From the NCBI RefSeq assembly GCF_027490375.1, contig NZ_JAIXYH010000033.1, positions 17,189 to 81,188 on the forward strand: a DNA stretch of 64,000 bases, in the 5' to 3' direction. The translations under genes and the position numbers were made by a program. The notes under the pieces are model-generated. The model had not been told where the DNA came from. It worked only from the letters and a program-made list of their open reading frames with translations, and did not search any database. Below, in pieces: positions 9,815 through 18,939 of this stretch. Every line of letters begins with the position of its first letter. The first letter of the stretch is position 1. This stretch comes from Flavobacterium sp. GTDB taxonomy: Bacteria > Bacteroidota > Bacteroidia > Flavobacteriales > Flavobacteriaceae.

Positions 9815-9925
9815 CTTTTTTTGGAGCTTCGCGGAATAAAAAAGATACAGCGGAAGGCGCGGCGGCAAAAGTTTGCTGTATTTCCACAAAATGCTTTTGC
9901 CGAAACGCCCAAAAAATGAGGAAAA
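9815..9925 (-). repeat. GGGC structured repeat, copy at 9.9 kb
   Basis: Read on the minus strand: TTTTTTGGGCGTTT, then stem 1 CGGCAAAAG/CTTTTGCCG (9894-9902 with 9863-9871) enclosing a loop with TGTGGAAATA. Next comes CGCGCCTTCCGCTGTATC, then a U-rich/A-rich second hairpin (TCTTTTTT with AAAAAAAGGA). The same order of parts occurs at 17.2, 53.5 and 61.6 kb with different stem sequences. Confidence 0.7.
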
Positions 9926-9966
9926 ACCGTAACCAGACTTGATAGATTGCTCTTATTTTTGGCGGT

Positions 9967-10413
9967 ATGAAAAAGGAACAACGAAAAAAATTGCAGGTGA
10001 ATCGGGTAGGAGTAAAGTTTAGTTTCTCGAAAACGGGACACTTATTGGTTAAAGGGAAAATTAATGGAAAGAGTGGTGTTTTTATAATCGACACCGGTGC
10101 TGCGATAAGTTGTGTTGGAATGTACTACGCTCCGTATTTTCAGCTTAGGATGCGGAAAAGCCGCTTTGAAATTCGCGCGATTACTGATGTTCCGATGCCG
10201 ACAGAAATCTCTAAAAAGAACATTTTCGAGTTGGGCAAATGGCGGATTGACCAGGCATCGTTTCTAACGATTGATTTGGACACGGTAAATCAAACATTTT
10301 CGACGGTCAATCAGGAGGCTGTACAAGGAATTATCGGAAATGATATATTGAAAAAATACAAAGCTGTGATTGATTACGAAAATAAATCTATATTTTTGAT
10401 AATTAAATCCTAA
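9967..10413 (+). CDS. Small retropepsin-like aspartic protease
   Basis: A 148-residue single-domain protein of clan AA. FIIDTGAAISCVG (about residues 37-49) holds the catalytic Asp-Thr-Gly, preceded by a flap-forming strand pair (LLVKGKINGKSGVF). GIIGNDILKKYKAVIDYENKSIFL at the end is the hydrophobic Ile-Gly element and C-terminal hairpin of retropepsin-like proteins. With one DTG per chain, activity would need a homodimer. No signal peptide is seen, so it is probably cytoplasmic. It sits 4 bp upstream of the first T9SS cargo gene in the same direction, so they may be co-transcribed; a functional link is only suggested. Confidence 0.82.
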   Translation: MKKEQRKKLQVNRVGVKFSFSKTGHLLVKGKINGKSGVFIIDTGAAISCVGMYYAPYFQLRMRKSRFEIRAITDVPMPTEISKKNIFELGKWRIDQASFLTIDLDTVNQTFSTVNQEAVQGIIGNDILKKYKAVIDYENKSIFLIIKS

Positions 10414-10417
10414 CAAT

Positions 10418-12649
10418 ATGAAGATAGCTGTACCTTTTTTGTTTTTTATTTTGAGTTTTTCAGCTCGGGGACAGCAACCTTCTGAGGTTCAAAATCCGCC
10501 GCCGCCTCAGGCGTTTCCTCCTATATACATGAATTGTGAAACAGGTGGTTATAATGTTATATCGGTTATGAATACCTTTTACACGCCATCCATTTCCTTT
10601 AATTTATCCATTTTTGAATCTGAGTCGGATGCGCAAAACAACGTTAACCCAATTGCGAATCCGAATAATTACGTTATTACTGATGGAAATTATATTCTTT
10701 ATATACGATCGGAAAATATTGTGTCGGGAGATATAGGTGTAGATTTGTTAGACCTACGACCGCTGCTTTCTGGAACGTTATTGAGCACAGCAGACTATCC
10801 TCAAGGCATTATTTTCGTTGATGTCGAGGGAGGAAAAACACCTTATAGTTATCAATGGTTTCTTGCAGGTTTACCTATTGTAGGAGAAACTACCGCTTCT
10901 TTGGATTTGTGTTCCTACTCCAGTGATCATTTATCTTGTGTAGTAACCGACGCCATGGGTTGTCGATTAGTATTGGATGGTATAAGTACACAACCTACAA
11001 CTGCGCAGGTAAAGAACGACGAAATACAGCTGTACACATCCACTCCAGAAGGTTTGGTTTCTTACAGAAGTATTTTAGATAACGACGTATATAACAACCA
11101 GACATTATATACTGTTTCCGACGAGTCGTTTACCATTCAAACGCAGGGCGGTGCTTGGGAAAATTTTATGCTTCTAGCAGATGGGCGAATTTCTACACAA
11201 CCAGAAACAGCTCCGGGAACCTATACACTTAACTATTCACTTATCAAGGATTCTGATTCAACAAATTTGGGCGTAGGAGTAATTACGGTAACCGTTTCGG
11301 ATAAAGCCACAAAACTTACTGGCTTTATCGATATCAATCAAAATGGTCTTAAAGAATTCGACGAGCCGATATACGGGCGCGGTTATTTTGGAAATGTGGT
11401 CGGATTATCGAGTATCAACGTTATGATTCCGGTGCACAAAGAGCAATCGACTATTTTAGAATTGCAACCCGGAATTAACGACTTGTCTTACGCAGACCTG
11501 TGTGCGCCAGCGAGCGAAATCAGCTGTTCGACGTTTTACGAGGATGCAGTAATAGACTATTCGCAACCTACACAAGAATTTTTATTTCCGTTACTGGCGC
11601 CACTTCCTAATGATATATCGATAACTACTTTTTCCATTAACGCAACTCCGGGTTTCACGCGTTCTTACAGGCTAAAAGTTCAAAACAACAGTTACACAAA
11701 TGTAAGTGCATTAGAAATTAATTTTTACAAACCGACCCAGTCGACTATCTTGACCTATCCTGCGGGTGCAACGCCAACGCCTTTCGGTTTTACTTTGACC
11801 TTGAATACGCTAGCAGCTTACAGCAGTTTATCGATAACTGGAACCTTGCAATTTGCGAGCATACCCGAAGTAGTTCTGGAAGAACCTTTCGAAATGTCGG
11901 CAACGGTAACAGTGGCAGATGATCCGTTTACAAATAACAACACCTCTGTTTTTGAAGGAATTTTTATGGGATCGTATGATCCGAACGACATTACCGAAGC
12001 GCACGGTCCCGAGATAGATATCGATGATTTTTCAGAAGACGATTATCTGACTTACACCATACGCTTTGAAAATACGGGTAACGGGCCAGCTCAAAATGTA
12101 CGTATCGAAAATTTGTTGCCTGCCGGGTTACATGCATCGACATTACAAGTTGTGGCGAGCAGTCATTCGTATATGAAATCGCTTGTTGGAAATAAATTGA
12201 TTTACAAGTTTAATAACATCAATTTACCGCCGTCTAACGGTAGTGAAACGGTTGGAAACGGATTTGTAACGTATCGCGTGAAGCCGACCGCTGGTTTTGC
12301 CGTTGGCACTGAAATTCAAGATGCTGCTGAAATTTATTTCGATTTTAATCCAGCTATAATTACACCGACTTGGAATACCAAATTTGTTGAACAATTAAGT
12401 GTTCCAAGGAAAGAAAAGCTGATTCAATTTTACACCAATCCGATTACCGATGTTTTTGAGTTGACATTAACAAACAACAACGCCATTGCAACCGTTGCTG
12501 TATACGATTTAAAAGGTTCGTTACTAGCAACTGCAAAATCTAAAGATGGGAAACTGTTGGTGGATACCCAAAATTGGAGCAGTGGCATTTATTTATTAAA
12601 ACTACAGTCGGGAGAAGAGATAGAGCACATAAAGTTGCTTAAACGATAG
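10418..12649 (+). CDS. T9SS cargo protein, paralog 1 of 3
   Basis: A 743-residue secreted protein. Signal peptide MKIAVPFLFFILSFSARGQ is followed by an immunoglobulin/PKD-like segment (GGKTPYSYQWFLAG near 140), an SdrD-like stretch (TGFIDINQNGLKEFDEP near 305), and a DUF11-like region. GSYDPNDITEAHGPEI (about 520) then leads into a conserved domain rich in YTIRFENTGNGPAQNV and AEIYFDFNPAIITPTW (probably DUF7619). The last 75 residues are a type A T9SS sorting domain (FYTNPITDVFELTL, SGIYLLKLQSGEEI, KLLKR). First of three tandem paralogs. Expected on the cell surface or in the medium; role unknown. Confidence 0.85.
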   Translation: MKIAVPFLFFILSFSARGQQPSEVQNPPPPQAFPPIYMNCETGGYNVISVMNTFYTPSISFNLSIFESESDAQNNVNPIANPNNYVITDGNYILYIRSENIVSGDIGVDLLDLRPLLSGTLLSTADYPQGIIFVDVEGGKTPYSYQWFLAGLPIVGETTASLDLCSYSSDHLSCVVTDAMGCRLVLDGISTQPTTAQVKNDEIQLYTSTPEGLVSYRSILDNDVYNNQTLYTVSDESFTIQTQGGAWENFMLLADGRISTQPETAPGTYTLNYSLIKDSDSTNLGVGVITVTVSDKATKLTGFIDINQNGLKEFDEPIYGRGYFGNVVGLSSINVMIPVHKEQSTILELQPGINDLSYADLCAPASEISCSTFYEDAVIDYSQPTQEFLFPLLAPLPNDISITTFSINATPGFTRSYRLKVQNNSYTNVSALEINFYKPTQSTILTYPAGATPTPFGFTLTLNTLAAYSSLSITGTLQFASIPEVVLEEPFEMSATVTVADDPFTNNNTSVFEGIFMGSYDPNDITEAHGPEIDIDDFSEDDYLTYTIRFENTGNGPAQNVRIENLLPAGLHASTLQVVASSHSYMKSLVGNKLIYKFNNINLPPSNGSETVGNGFVTYRVKPTAGFAVGTEIQDAAEIYFDFNPAIITPTWNTKFVEQLSVPRKEKLIQFYTNPITDVFELTLTNNNAIATVAVYDLKGSLLATAKSKDGKLLVDTQNWSSGIYLLKLQSGEEIEHIKLLKR

Positions 12650-12672
12650 CCCCAATTAAAAACTAAACGGAT

Positions 12673-14862
12673 ATGAAAAAACTTTTATTCTTTTTAATTC
12701 TTCTAGCTCACCTAAGCGGTTTTGGGCAAAATAGTCAAACAACCATTACTGTATGTAATTTCTGGGTCAGCTCGCCTGATTTGTTAGAGACTACTTTTAG
12801 CAATTATGATCCTTCAATTCATACCTATACATTGCACCAAACAACTGCTGGTGCACTAGAAAACACCAATCTAATACCTGTAGGTATTGCAATTACAACG
12901 TCTATGACTTTGTACTTAAGAATAGTTAACACAAACACGCAAGAAATTTCAATTGAAGCACTGACTATCTTAATAAGTCCTTTAGTTTTATCTGGAGCGA
13001 CTACCCTTGATGCGCCAACAAGTAGTGCCATTTGTTCTGTTGAATCAGGAGGTACTGCTCCTTTTACATTTACTTGGAGTATTGAAGGGGCTGTTTTTAC
13101 AGAAGGGAGTACAAGCACGCTCACAATTCCACCTAGCAATCAAGAATCGACAATCACATGTATTGTTACCGATGCTGTTGGTTGTACAAGTACTATTTCA
13201 ATTCAAATTGTTTCTGCCGCCTCAGCTTTTGACGACACGATCACGCTGACAACGAGTGAAATCGAAATTGTAACTTCAAGTACTTCGGTCTATGCTAACG
13301 ATTATTTGAATTTTCAATCGCTAACCTTCCCAGTGATTCAGCAACAGGCTTATCTTGAAGAAACTGGCGAAGGCTGGGATAATTTTAATCTCAACCCAAA
13401 CGGAACCATAAGTGCATTGCCTGGAACGCCTGCAGGAATATATAATCTACAGTACAGTCTATTCCATATTAACGGCGGATTCGTAGGTTCGGCAAGCATA
13501 AACCTTCAAGTATTTTCTTCAACCGTTGAATTAATTGCTTTTGTTGATTGGGATGGAAATGGCATAAAGAGTGATGACGAACCGTTATTTACCGAAGGAA
13601 AATTCTTAATATCTGGATCCGATGGCACGGAACTAGAGCTATACTCTGATACAGGAACTTACATTTATAATACACTCCCAAATACTACCTATGGCTTTTC
13701 GTATCAAGTTAACGATGGATCTTTACCTTTGTTTTCATGCCAGACATCTTTTTTGGATATAAATCCTATTGCTGGTAGTACAACAACTTATTTCTTTCCG
13801 ATTAATTCAATACCCGAAATAAATGGAGCGGTTTCATTAATAAGCTATCAAATGCCTTCGCCTGGATTTACTAGATATTACGAGGTAAAAGTGAAAAACA
13901 TAGGCTCCTTACCAATGGTAAATGCAGTGCTCAACGTTCAAAAACCCGAGAATTCAAACTTAGTAAGTTATTGCAACACTTGCGTAGCCACTGCCGACGG
14001 TTTTCAAAAAACAAATATTACGCTTGCACCTTTCGAAGAAGCAATTTTACCTTTCGCAGTTCAATTCAACACCATACCAAACATACAACTAGGCGACTAC
14101 GTAACAACAACAGCTGCCTTAGTTACCGAAAACGACGTGAACCCGACTGATAACATCAGCACCTTAACGCAGATGGTAATTGGCTCATACGATCCCAACG
14201 ACATAAGCGAAAAACACGGGCCCGAAGTGGTATTCGCAACTTGGCCAAGTGGCGAAGAACTCGAATACACGATACGATTCGAAAACACTGGAAACGGTTC
14301 CGCCGAAACGGTCCGACTTGAAAATACCTTACCAATTAATGTCGATGCGCTTTCGTTTACGCCAATCGATGCAAGTCACCGCTATCAGTTACAACAAAAT
14401 GGCAATCAAATAATTGTTGTTTTCAATAACATCGATTTACCACCATCTCAAGAAAACACCAACATTGGCCATGGGTATTTTAAGTATAAAGTATCGCCAA
14501 CAGCGGGCTTTCAGATAGGTACTGTAATAGAAAATGTAGCAGAAATCTACTTTGATTTCAATCCGGCGATTGTTACGCCTTTGTGGACAACCACTTTTGT
14601 GGAGCAAATGAGTGTTGCCGAAAACAAGCCTTTAGTACAATTTTACACCAATCCGGTAACCGACCTGTTCGAACTCACACTGGAAGACAACCAAGCAAAC
14701 GCCTTTGCAACCGTGTACGATTTAAAAGGATCAGTACTAGCAAAAGTTGAAACAGTAAATGGAAAACTCCAAATTGAAACTCAGAATTGGATGAGTGGCA
14801 TTTATGTAGTAAAGCTTGAAGCAGGAGAAATTGTAGAAAATGTGAAATTGGTTAAACGGTAA
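12673..14862 (+). CDS. T9SS cargo protein, paralog 2 of 3
   Basis: A 729-residue secreted protein with signal peptide MKKLLFFLILLAHLSGFGQ. Architecture matches its neighbours: Ig-like segment (GGTAPFTFTWSIEG near 120), AFVDWDGNGIKSDDEP near 290, GSYDPNDISEKHGPEV near 506, and YTIRFENTGNGSAETV with AEIYFDFNPAIVTP. A type A sorting domain (FYTNPVTDLFELTL to VKLVKR) ends it. It starts 23 bp after paralog 1, so the two are likely in one operon. The N-terminal part differs most between paralogs, whereas the last roughly 220 residues are close to identical in plan. Confidence 0.85.
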   Translation: MKKLLFFLILLAHLSGFGQNSQTTITVCNFWVSSPDLLETTFSNYDPSIHTYTLHQTTAGALENTNLIPVGIAITTSMTLYLRIVNTNTQEISIEALTILISPLVLSGATTLDAPTSSAICSVESGGTAPFTFTWSIEGAVFTEGSTSTLTIPPSNQESTITCIVTDAVGCTSTISIQIVSAASAFDDTITLTTSEIEIVTSSTSVYANDYLNFQSLTFPVIQQQAYLEETGEGWDNFNLNPNGTISALPGTPAGIYNLQYSLFHINGGFVGSASINLQVFSSTVELIAFVDWDGNGIKSDDEPLFTEGKFLISGSDGTELELYSDTGTYIYNTLPNTTYGFSYQVNDGSLPLFSCQTSFLDINPIAGSTTTYFFPINSIPEINGAVSLISYQMPSPGFTRYYEVKVKNIGSLPMVNAVLNVQKPENSNLVSYCNTCVATADGFQKTNITLAPFEEAILPFAVQFNTIPNIQLGDYVTTTAALVTENDVNPTDNISTLTQMVIGSYDPNDISEKHGPEVVFATWPSGEELEYTIRFENTGNGSAETVRLENTLPINVDALSFTPIDASHRYQLQQNGNQIIVVFNNIDLPPSQENTNIGHGYFKYKVSPTAGFQIGTVIENVAEIYFDFNPAIVTPLWTTTFVEQMSVAENKPLVQFYTNPVTDLFELTLEDNQANAFATVYDLKGSVLAKVETVNGKLQIETQNWMSGIYVVKLEAGEIVENVKLVKR

Positions 14863-14925
14863 TTCGATTTTAAACCATTTTAATTTCTTAAACCGAGTTC
14901 TTCGTTCTCACAGTAACGTCAAATA

Positions 14926-14949
14926 TTTTGTAGAATTTATTCTAAAAAT
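14926..14949. promoter_or_regulatory. Palindrome TAGAAT-TT-ATTCTA upstream of paralog 3
   Basis: ATTTT-G-TAGAAT-TT-ATTCTA-A-AAAT is a near-perfect inverted repeat 69 bp before the third T9SS cargo gene. A near-identical palindrome (TAGAAT-T-ATTCTA) lies between hemA and araC at 29523-29535, so both may bind one regulator. The regulator's identity is not shown by the sequence. Confidence 0.5.
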
Positions 14950-15017
14950 ACAAGATGTATAAATGAGATTTCACAATTAACTTCATCTTTGATAATCAAA
15001 TTTTAACCAACTGCGTT

Positions 15018-17210
15018 ATGAAAAAAATTTTACTCGTCTTTCTACTGTTTTTTTCTACTTTTTCACCAGCGCAAATTCTGGAAGTTACTTGCAATTGTGA
15101 AACAGGCTTCTATGATTTAGCACAAGCCGCCGAACTCCATGGCGCACCAATGTATAACTACGTTTTCTTTACTACACTTTCCGATGCACAAAACAATGTT
15201 TCGCCGATTTTAAATCTTACAAACTATTTACCTGCTGATGGACAAGAATTAATCTATGCGCAAGAATATAACGGATACTTTGACACAACAAGCATAAAAG
15301 CAATTCCCTTACGAGAGTATTTCACAACTCTATTGATTATAACAACAGACTTTCCATCAAGCCAAGCTTCTGTTGACGTTTGGTCGGGCGTACCTCCTTT
15401 TACGTATAGATGGTTTGTAGAAGGAGTTGAATTAATTGGAGAAAATGAATCGGGACTTAACCTGTCAACTTATAATTTCCCTGAAGTAATACAATGTATT
15501 GTTACAGACTCTAATGGATGCGAAAGTGCTGCAGGTGCTATCGATGGGATTGGATATACAGCCGCAATGCCCGACATCTTGGAGATTACTCTTGGAGCTG
15601 ATTTTTTACCTATATCGGATAAAAGTGTATTAACAAACGACGTTTTTCAGTCGTATCCTTTTGTTGCGGTCACGAACACGGAAATCGTAGCCATTCCAGT
15701 AGGTGAAGATTGGAATAATTTTACACTTGGTGCTGATGGTAAAATTACTGCCGCGCCAAACACACCATTGGGATTTTACAATTTACAATATCAAATGGTC
15801 GAAAGTCCAAATATGACCGTACTATCAACAGCAATTGTAAGCCTTCGAGTTGCACAAGCCGCTTTAAAACTCACTTCATTCTACGATTTAAACACCGACG
15901 GGATTAAACAAGAAAACGAGCCATTCGTAGATAGCGGCTTTTATCACAATATACCGCAAACGCCGCAATTTAATTGGCCAATCAAACCAAACGGTTCTAC
16001 ATATTATTCCATAATTTCGGATGGTGAACCTTTAAGTATCCAAGTTACAAGTGTTAATGGAGCAACAAACTTTCAAAATGTAACCTGTAATACATATTTT
16101 GAAAATATTCCAATTACGCTAAGCACTCCAATGCAAGAGTTGCTATTCCCATTCATCGCTGCACAAACCGATGATTTAAGTGTGAATACAGGAATAATCG
16201 CAGCAAGCCCGGGATTTACCAGACCATTCTTGGTAACTGTTTCTAATCCAACTAATCAAGCCGCAGGTCCTTTTACCGTTACTTTCACAAAACCAACGCA
16301 ATCAGAGATCGTACAATTTCCAGCAGGTACAACACCGACAGAAACAGGATTTACCATCACAATAGATTCGATAGAAGCACTTTCGAATTTATTGTTTAGC
16401 GGAAGTATACAGTTCGATGTTATCCCAAACGTGAGTTTAAATGAACCCATTAGCATGTCGGCAACAATTGTTTATGGAGCAGATCCGAATTTGCTAAATA
16501 ATACTTCGATTTTTAATGGCGTGTTTATGGGATCTTACGATCCTAACGATATCATTGAATCTCGTGGACCGGAAATTCGTATCAGCGATTTTTCCGAAAA
16601 TGATTACCTAACCTACACCATTCGATTTGAAAACACAGGTAACGCTGCCGCAGAAAATATCAGAATTGTAAATGAACTTCCCTCTGGTTTAGACGCTTCA
16701 ACATTCCAAGTTTTAGGCGCAAGTCATCCTTTTCAAAAATCGTTTTTTAATGGTGTTTTAACCGTTCGTATGGATAATATTGAATTACCACCTTCAAACG
16801 GCAGCGCAACGATTGGAAACGGATTTATAACGTATCGCGTGAAACCTACCGCCGGATTTACCGTTGGAACACAAATTGAAAACACCGCCGAAATTTACTT
16901 CGATTTCAATCCGCCTATTATTACACCAACCTGGACGACCACGTTTGTGGAGCAATTAAGCGTCGAGGAATCCCAGCCTTTGGTACAATTTTACACCAAT
17001 CCGGTAACCGACGTATTTGAACTCACGCTCGTGAATCCCGAAACCAGTATCGATGCCCTCGTGTACGACCTACTGGGGAAAAAAGTAGGAACCGCACAAT
17101 CGATTAACGGAAAACTGCAAATCCAAACGCAATCTTGGTCGCGCGGAGTTTACATCCTAAAACTGTTCACAACCAACGGAACACTCAGCTATAAATTAGT
17201 TAAGGAATAA
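15018..17210 (+). CDS. T9SS cargo protein, paralog 3 of 3
   Basis: A 730-residue secreted protein with signal peptide MKKILLVFLLFFSTFSPAQ. Domain order follows the two upstream paralogs: Ig-like GVPPFTYRWFVEG near 130, TSFYDLNTDGIKQENEP near 290, GSYDPNDIIESRGPEI near 510, YTIRFENTGNAAAENI, AEIYFDFNPPIITPTW. The sorting domain is FYTNPVTDVFELTL to YKLVKE. It is closer to paralog 1 than to 2 in many blocks (PTQSEIVQFPAGTTPT against PTQSTILTYPAGATPT). A 155-bp gap with a palindrome separates it from paralog 2, so it may be independently controlled. Confidence 0.85.
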   Translation: MKKILLVFLLFFSTFSPAQILEVTCNCETGFYDLAQAAELHGAPMYNYVFFTTLSDAQNNVSPILNLTNYLPADGQELIYAQEYNGYFDTTSIKAIPLREYFTTLLIITTDFPSSQASVDVWSGVPPFTYRWFVEGVELIGENESGLNLSTYNFPEVIQCIVTDSNGCESAAGAIDGIGYTAAMPDILEITLGADFLPISDKSVLTNDVFQSYPFVAVTNTEIVAIPVGEDWNNFTLGADGKITAAPNTPLGFYNLQYQMVESPNMTVLSTAIVSLRVAQAALKLTSFYDLNTDGIKQENEPFVDSGFYHNIPQTPQFNWPIKPNGSTYYSIISDGEPLSIQVTSVNGATNFQNVTCNTYFENIPITLSTPMQELLFPFIAAQTDDLSVNTGIIAASPGFTRPFLVTVSNPTNQAAGPFTVTFTKPTQSEIVQFPAGTTPTETGFTITIDSIEALSNLLFSGSIQFDVIPNVSLNEPISMSATIVYGADPNLLNNTSIFNGVFMGSYDPNDIIESRGPEIRISDFSENDYLTYTIRFENTGNAAAENIRIVNELPSGLDASTFQVLGASHPFQKSFFNGVLTVRMDNIELPPSNGSATIGNGFITYRVKPTAGFTVGTQIENTAEIYFDFNPPIITPTWTTTFVEQLSVEESQPLVQFYTNPVTDVFELTLVNPETSIDALVYDLLGKKVGTAQSINGKLQIQTQSWSRGVYILKLFTTNGTLSYKLVKE

Positions 17211-17212
17211 AT

Positions 17213-17578
17213 TTTTTGGGCACATCCTGCCGCAAAAATTTAGTGGAAATACCACTGCGGCAGGTCGGGCTTTTCACTGCAAGGCGCAGCTGCTACAAGC
17301 GTTTCAACCGCGCGCCGCTCCGGCTTCCTTTGGTCGCCACAACGGCACGGGTTTTCAATCGCTTTTAGCAGCCACGGCTTTCCGTTGCAATCCCTTGTGC
17401 AACGTACGTGACCACAAAGACGTTTTTAAGCAACAATTTTTCGCGTTACGGATAGAGCCAAATAGCCCGCAGCAACGAGGTACGAGGAAGCGAGGACTAT
17501 GGGCGAAAGCCGGACTTGCCGAAATGTGCGCCGTAGCCTTAGCGAAGGCGGACATTTTGGCGAGGAACGCCCAAAAAC
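17213..17578 (+). repeat. Paired GGGC structured repeat with inverted ends
   Basis: Fills the convergent gap between paralog 3 and the MFS gene. The left end is TTTTTTGGGC with stem 1 CCTGCCGCA/TGCGGCAGG (17226-17234 with 17256-17264) around TTTAGTGGAAATACCAC, then TCGGGCTTTTCACTGC. The right end read on the minus strand is TTTTTGGGCGTTCCT, a GCCAAAATGT/ACATTTCGGC stem, then TCCGGCTTTCGCCCATAGTC. The element is thus two inverted modules about 365 bp across. The reading frames at 17355-17601 are repeat by-products. Confidence 0.75.
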
Positions 17579-17607
17579 TAACGATAAGCTACAATGAATA
17601 AACGCGT

Positions 17608-18843
17608 TTACTTACTTTCAGCGGCAATTCGTGCGGTTCGCTTAATGGAAAAGTAGGCAACTAAAGTACTCAACAACATGAGAAAACCTCCTAAAACGAA
17701 AGGAGCACCTGCAAATTGAAAAGGAGCACCGTCGTGTGTGAAAAAATAAAAAGTCGATGCCATTAATGGCGGTCCGATAATCGAACTAGCACTCATTAAG
17801 CTGGTAAGCGTTCCTTGAATTTCGCCTTGTTCGTTGGCAGGAACCTGACCCGACACCACTGCTTGTAAAGCCGGACCTGCAATTCCGCCCAAACAGTACG
17901 GGATAAGAAAGGCAAACATCATCCAACTTTCGGTGGCTAATGCAAACAAAAACATCCCGAAAGTGTACAGCAGCAAGCCTAAATAAATGCTGCGTTCGTT
18001 TCCTAATTTCGGGTTTATCCAGCGTATTAATCCGCCTTGAACGATGGCTACCAACAGTCCTACCATACCCAGGGACAAGCCCACCATTTTTTCGCTCCAA
18101 CCAAATTTATAAATGGTGAAGAAACTCCAGTTGCTGTGCACGGCATGTGAACCCACGTACAGCAAGAAAATAGCTAAAATTAAACCGATTAGTTTGGGAT
18201 AACGCTTTAAATTGAGAAAAGCACCGGCTGGATTGGCGCGTTTCCACTCGAAATTTCGACGGTTTTCGGGTTTGAGCGATTCGGGTAAAATAAAATAACC
18301 GTACAAAAAGTTGAGCATGCATAAAACTCCGGCCGCATAAAACGGCACACGAGAACCAAACTGGCCGAGTAAACCACCAATAACGGGTCCGATAATAAAA
18401 CCAAGTCCGAATGCAGCACCGATCATTCCAAAGTTCTTAGCTCTGTTTTCTGGCGTACTCACGTCGGCAATATACGCCGAAGCCGTGGTAATACTCGCTC
18501 CGGTAACACCTGCCAAAATCCGACCAATAAAAAGCCAAGTGATGTTTGGTGCCAGCGACAGCAACAGGTAATCGAGCGAGAAGCCAAAAAGCGAGATGAG
18601 TATAATTGGGCGTCGGCCGTACTTATCACTCAAATTTCCAATGAGTGGTGCAAACAAAAACTGTGTGATGGCGTAGGCAAACGTAAGCCAACCGCCGTAT
18701 TTAGAAGCCTCGGAAATATCGCCATTAATTAATTCACCGATAAGCTTTGGTATAACGGGAATAATAATTCCCCAACCGGTGATGTCGATGAGCATGGTAA
18801 TGAATATAAATCCAATTGCTGCACTTTTCGAAGATGATTTCAT
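17608..18843 (-). CDS. TCR/Tet-family MFS transporter
   Basis: A 411-residue inner-membrane antiporter-type protein with 12 predicted transmembrane segments. MFS motif A reads [12 protein letters not shown] near residues 73-84. Motif C-like glycines occur in [16 protein letters not shown] (about 142-157), typical of drug/H+ antiporters of the TetA-like group. Membership of the family does not by itself show tetracycline resistance; many flavobacteria carry such a gene as a core gene. Single gene: dxs starts 96 bp upstream in the same direction after a short gap with no clear terminator. Confidence 0.85.
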   Translation of the reverse strand: MKSSSKSAAIGFIFITMLIDITGWGIIIPVIPKLIGELINGDISEASKYGGWLTFAYAITQFLFAPLIGNLSDKYGRRPIILISLFGFSLDYLLLSLAPNITWLFIGRILAGVTGASITTASAYIADVSTPENRAKNFGMIGAAFGLGFIIGPVIGGLLGQFGSRVPFYAAGVLCMLNFLYGYFILPESLKPENRRNFEWKRANPAGAFLNLKRYPKLIGLILAIFLLYVGSHAVHSNWSFFTIYKFGWSEKMVGLSLGMVGLLVAIVQGGLIRWINPKLGNERSIYLGLLLYTFGMFLFALATESWMMFAFLIPYCLGGIAGPALQAVVSGQVPANEQGEIQGTLTSLMSASSIIGPPLMASTFYFFTHDGAPFQFAGAPFVLGGFLMLLSTLVAYFSIKRTARIAAESK

Positions 18844-18939
18844 AGCAAAACTTTTCCAGATTTACAGCTTTTCGCAGTTGTTGCAAATGCCAGCACAAAG
18901 AAAAGCTTTATTTGCGAAGCGCGTAAAATTGCTGCGGTT

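Noticed and set aside
9574..10041. 155-residue minus-strand reading frame
   Set aside because: It overlaps the retropepsin gene and a structured repeat; only its tail looks protein-like, and no start fits.
17355..17601. Short reading frames on both strands after the third T9SS gene
   Set aside because: They are by-products of the paired structured repeat; no conserved protein features.
17608..18843. Tetracycline resistance gene
   Set aside because: Only the TCR/Tet MFS family is supported; nothing shows drug specificity, and no mobile element surrounds it.
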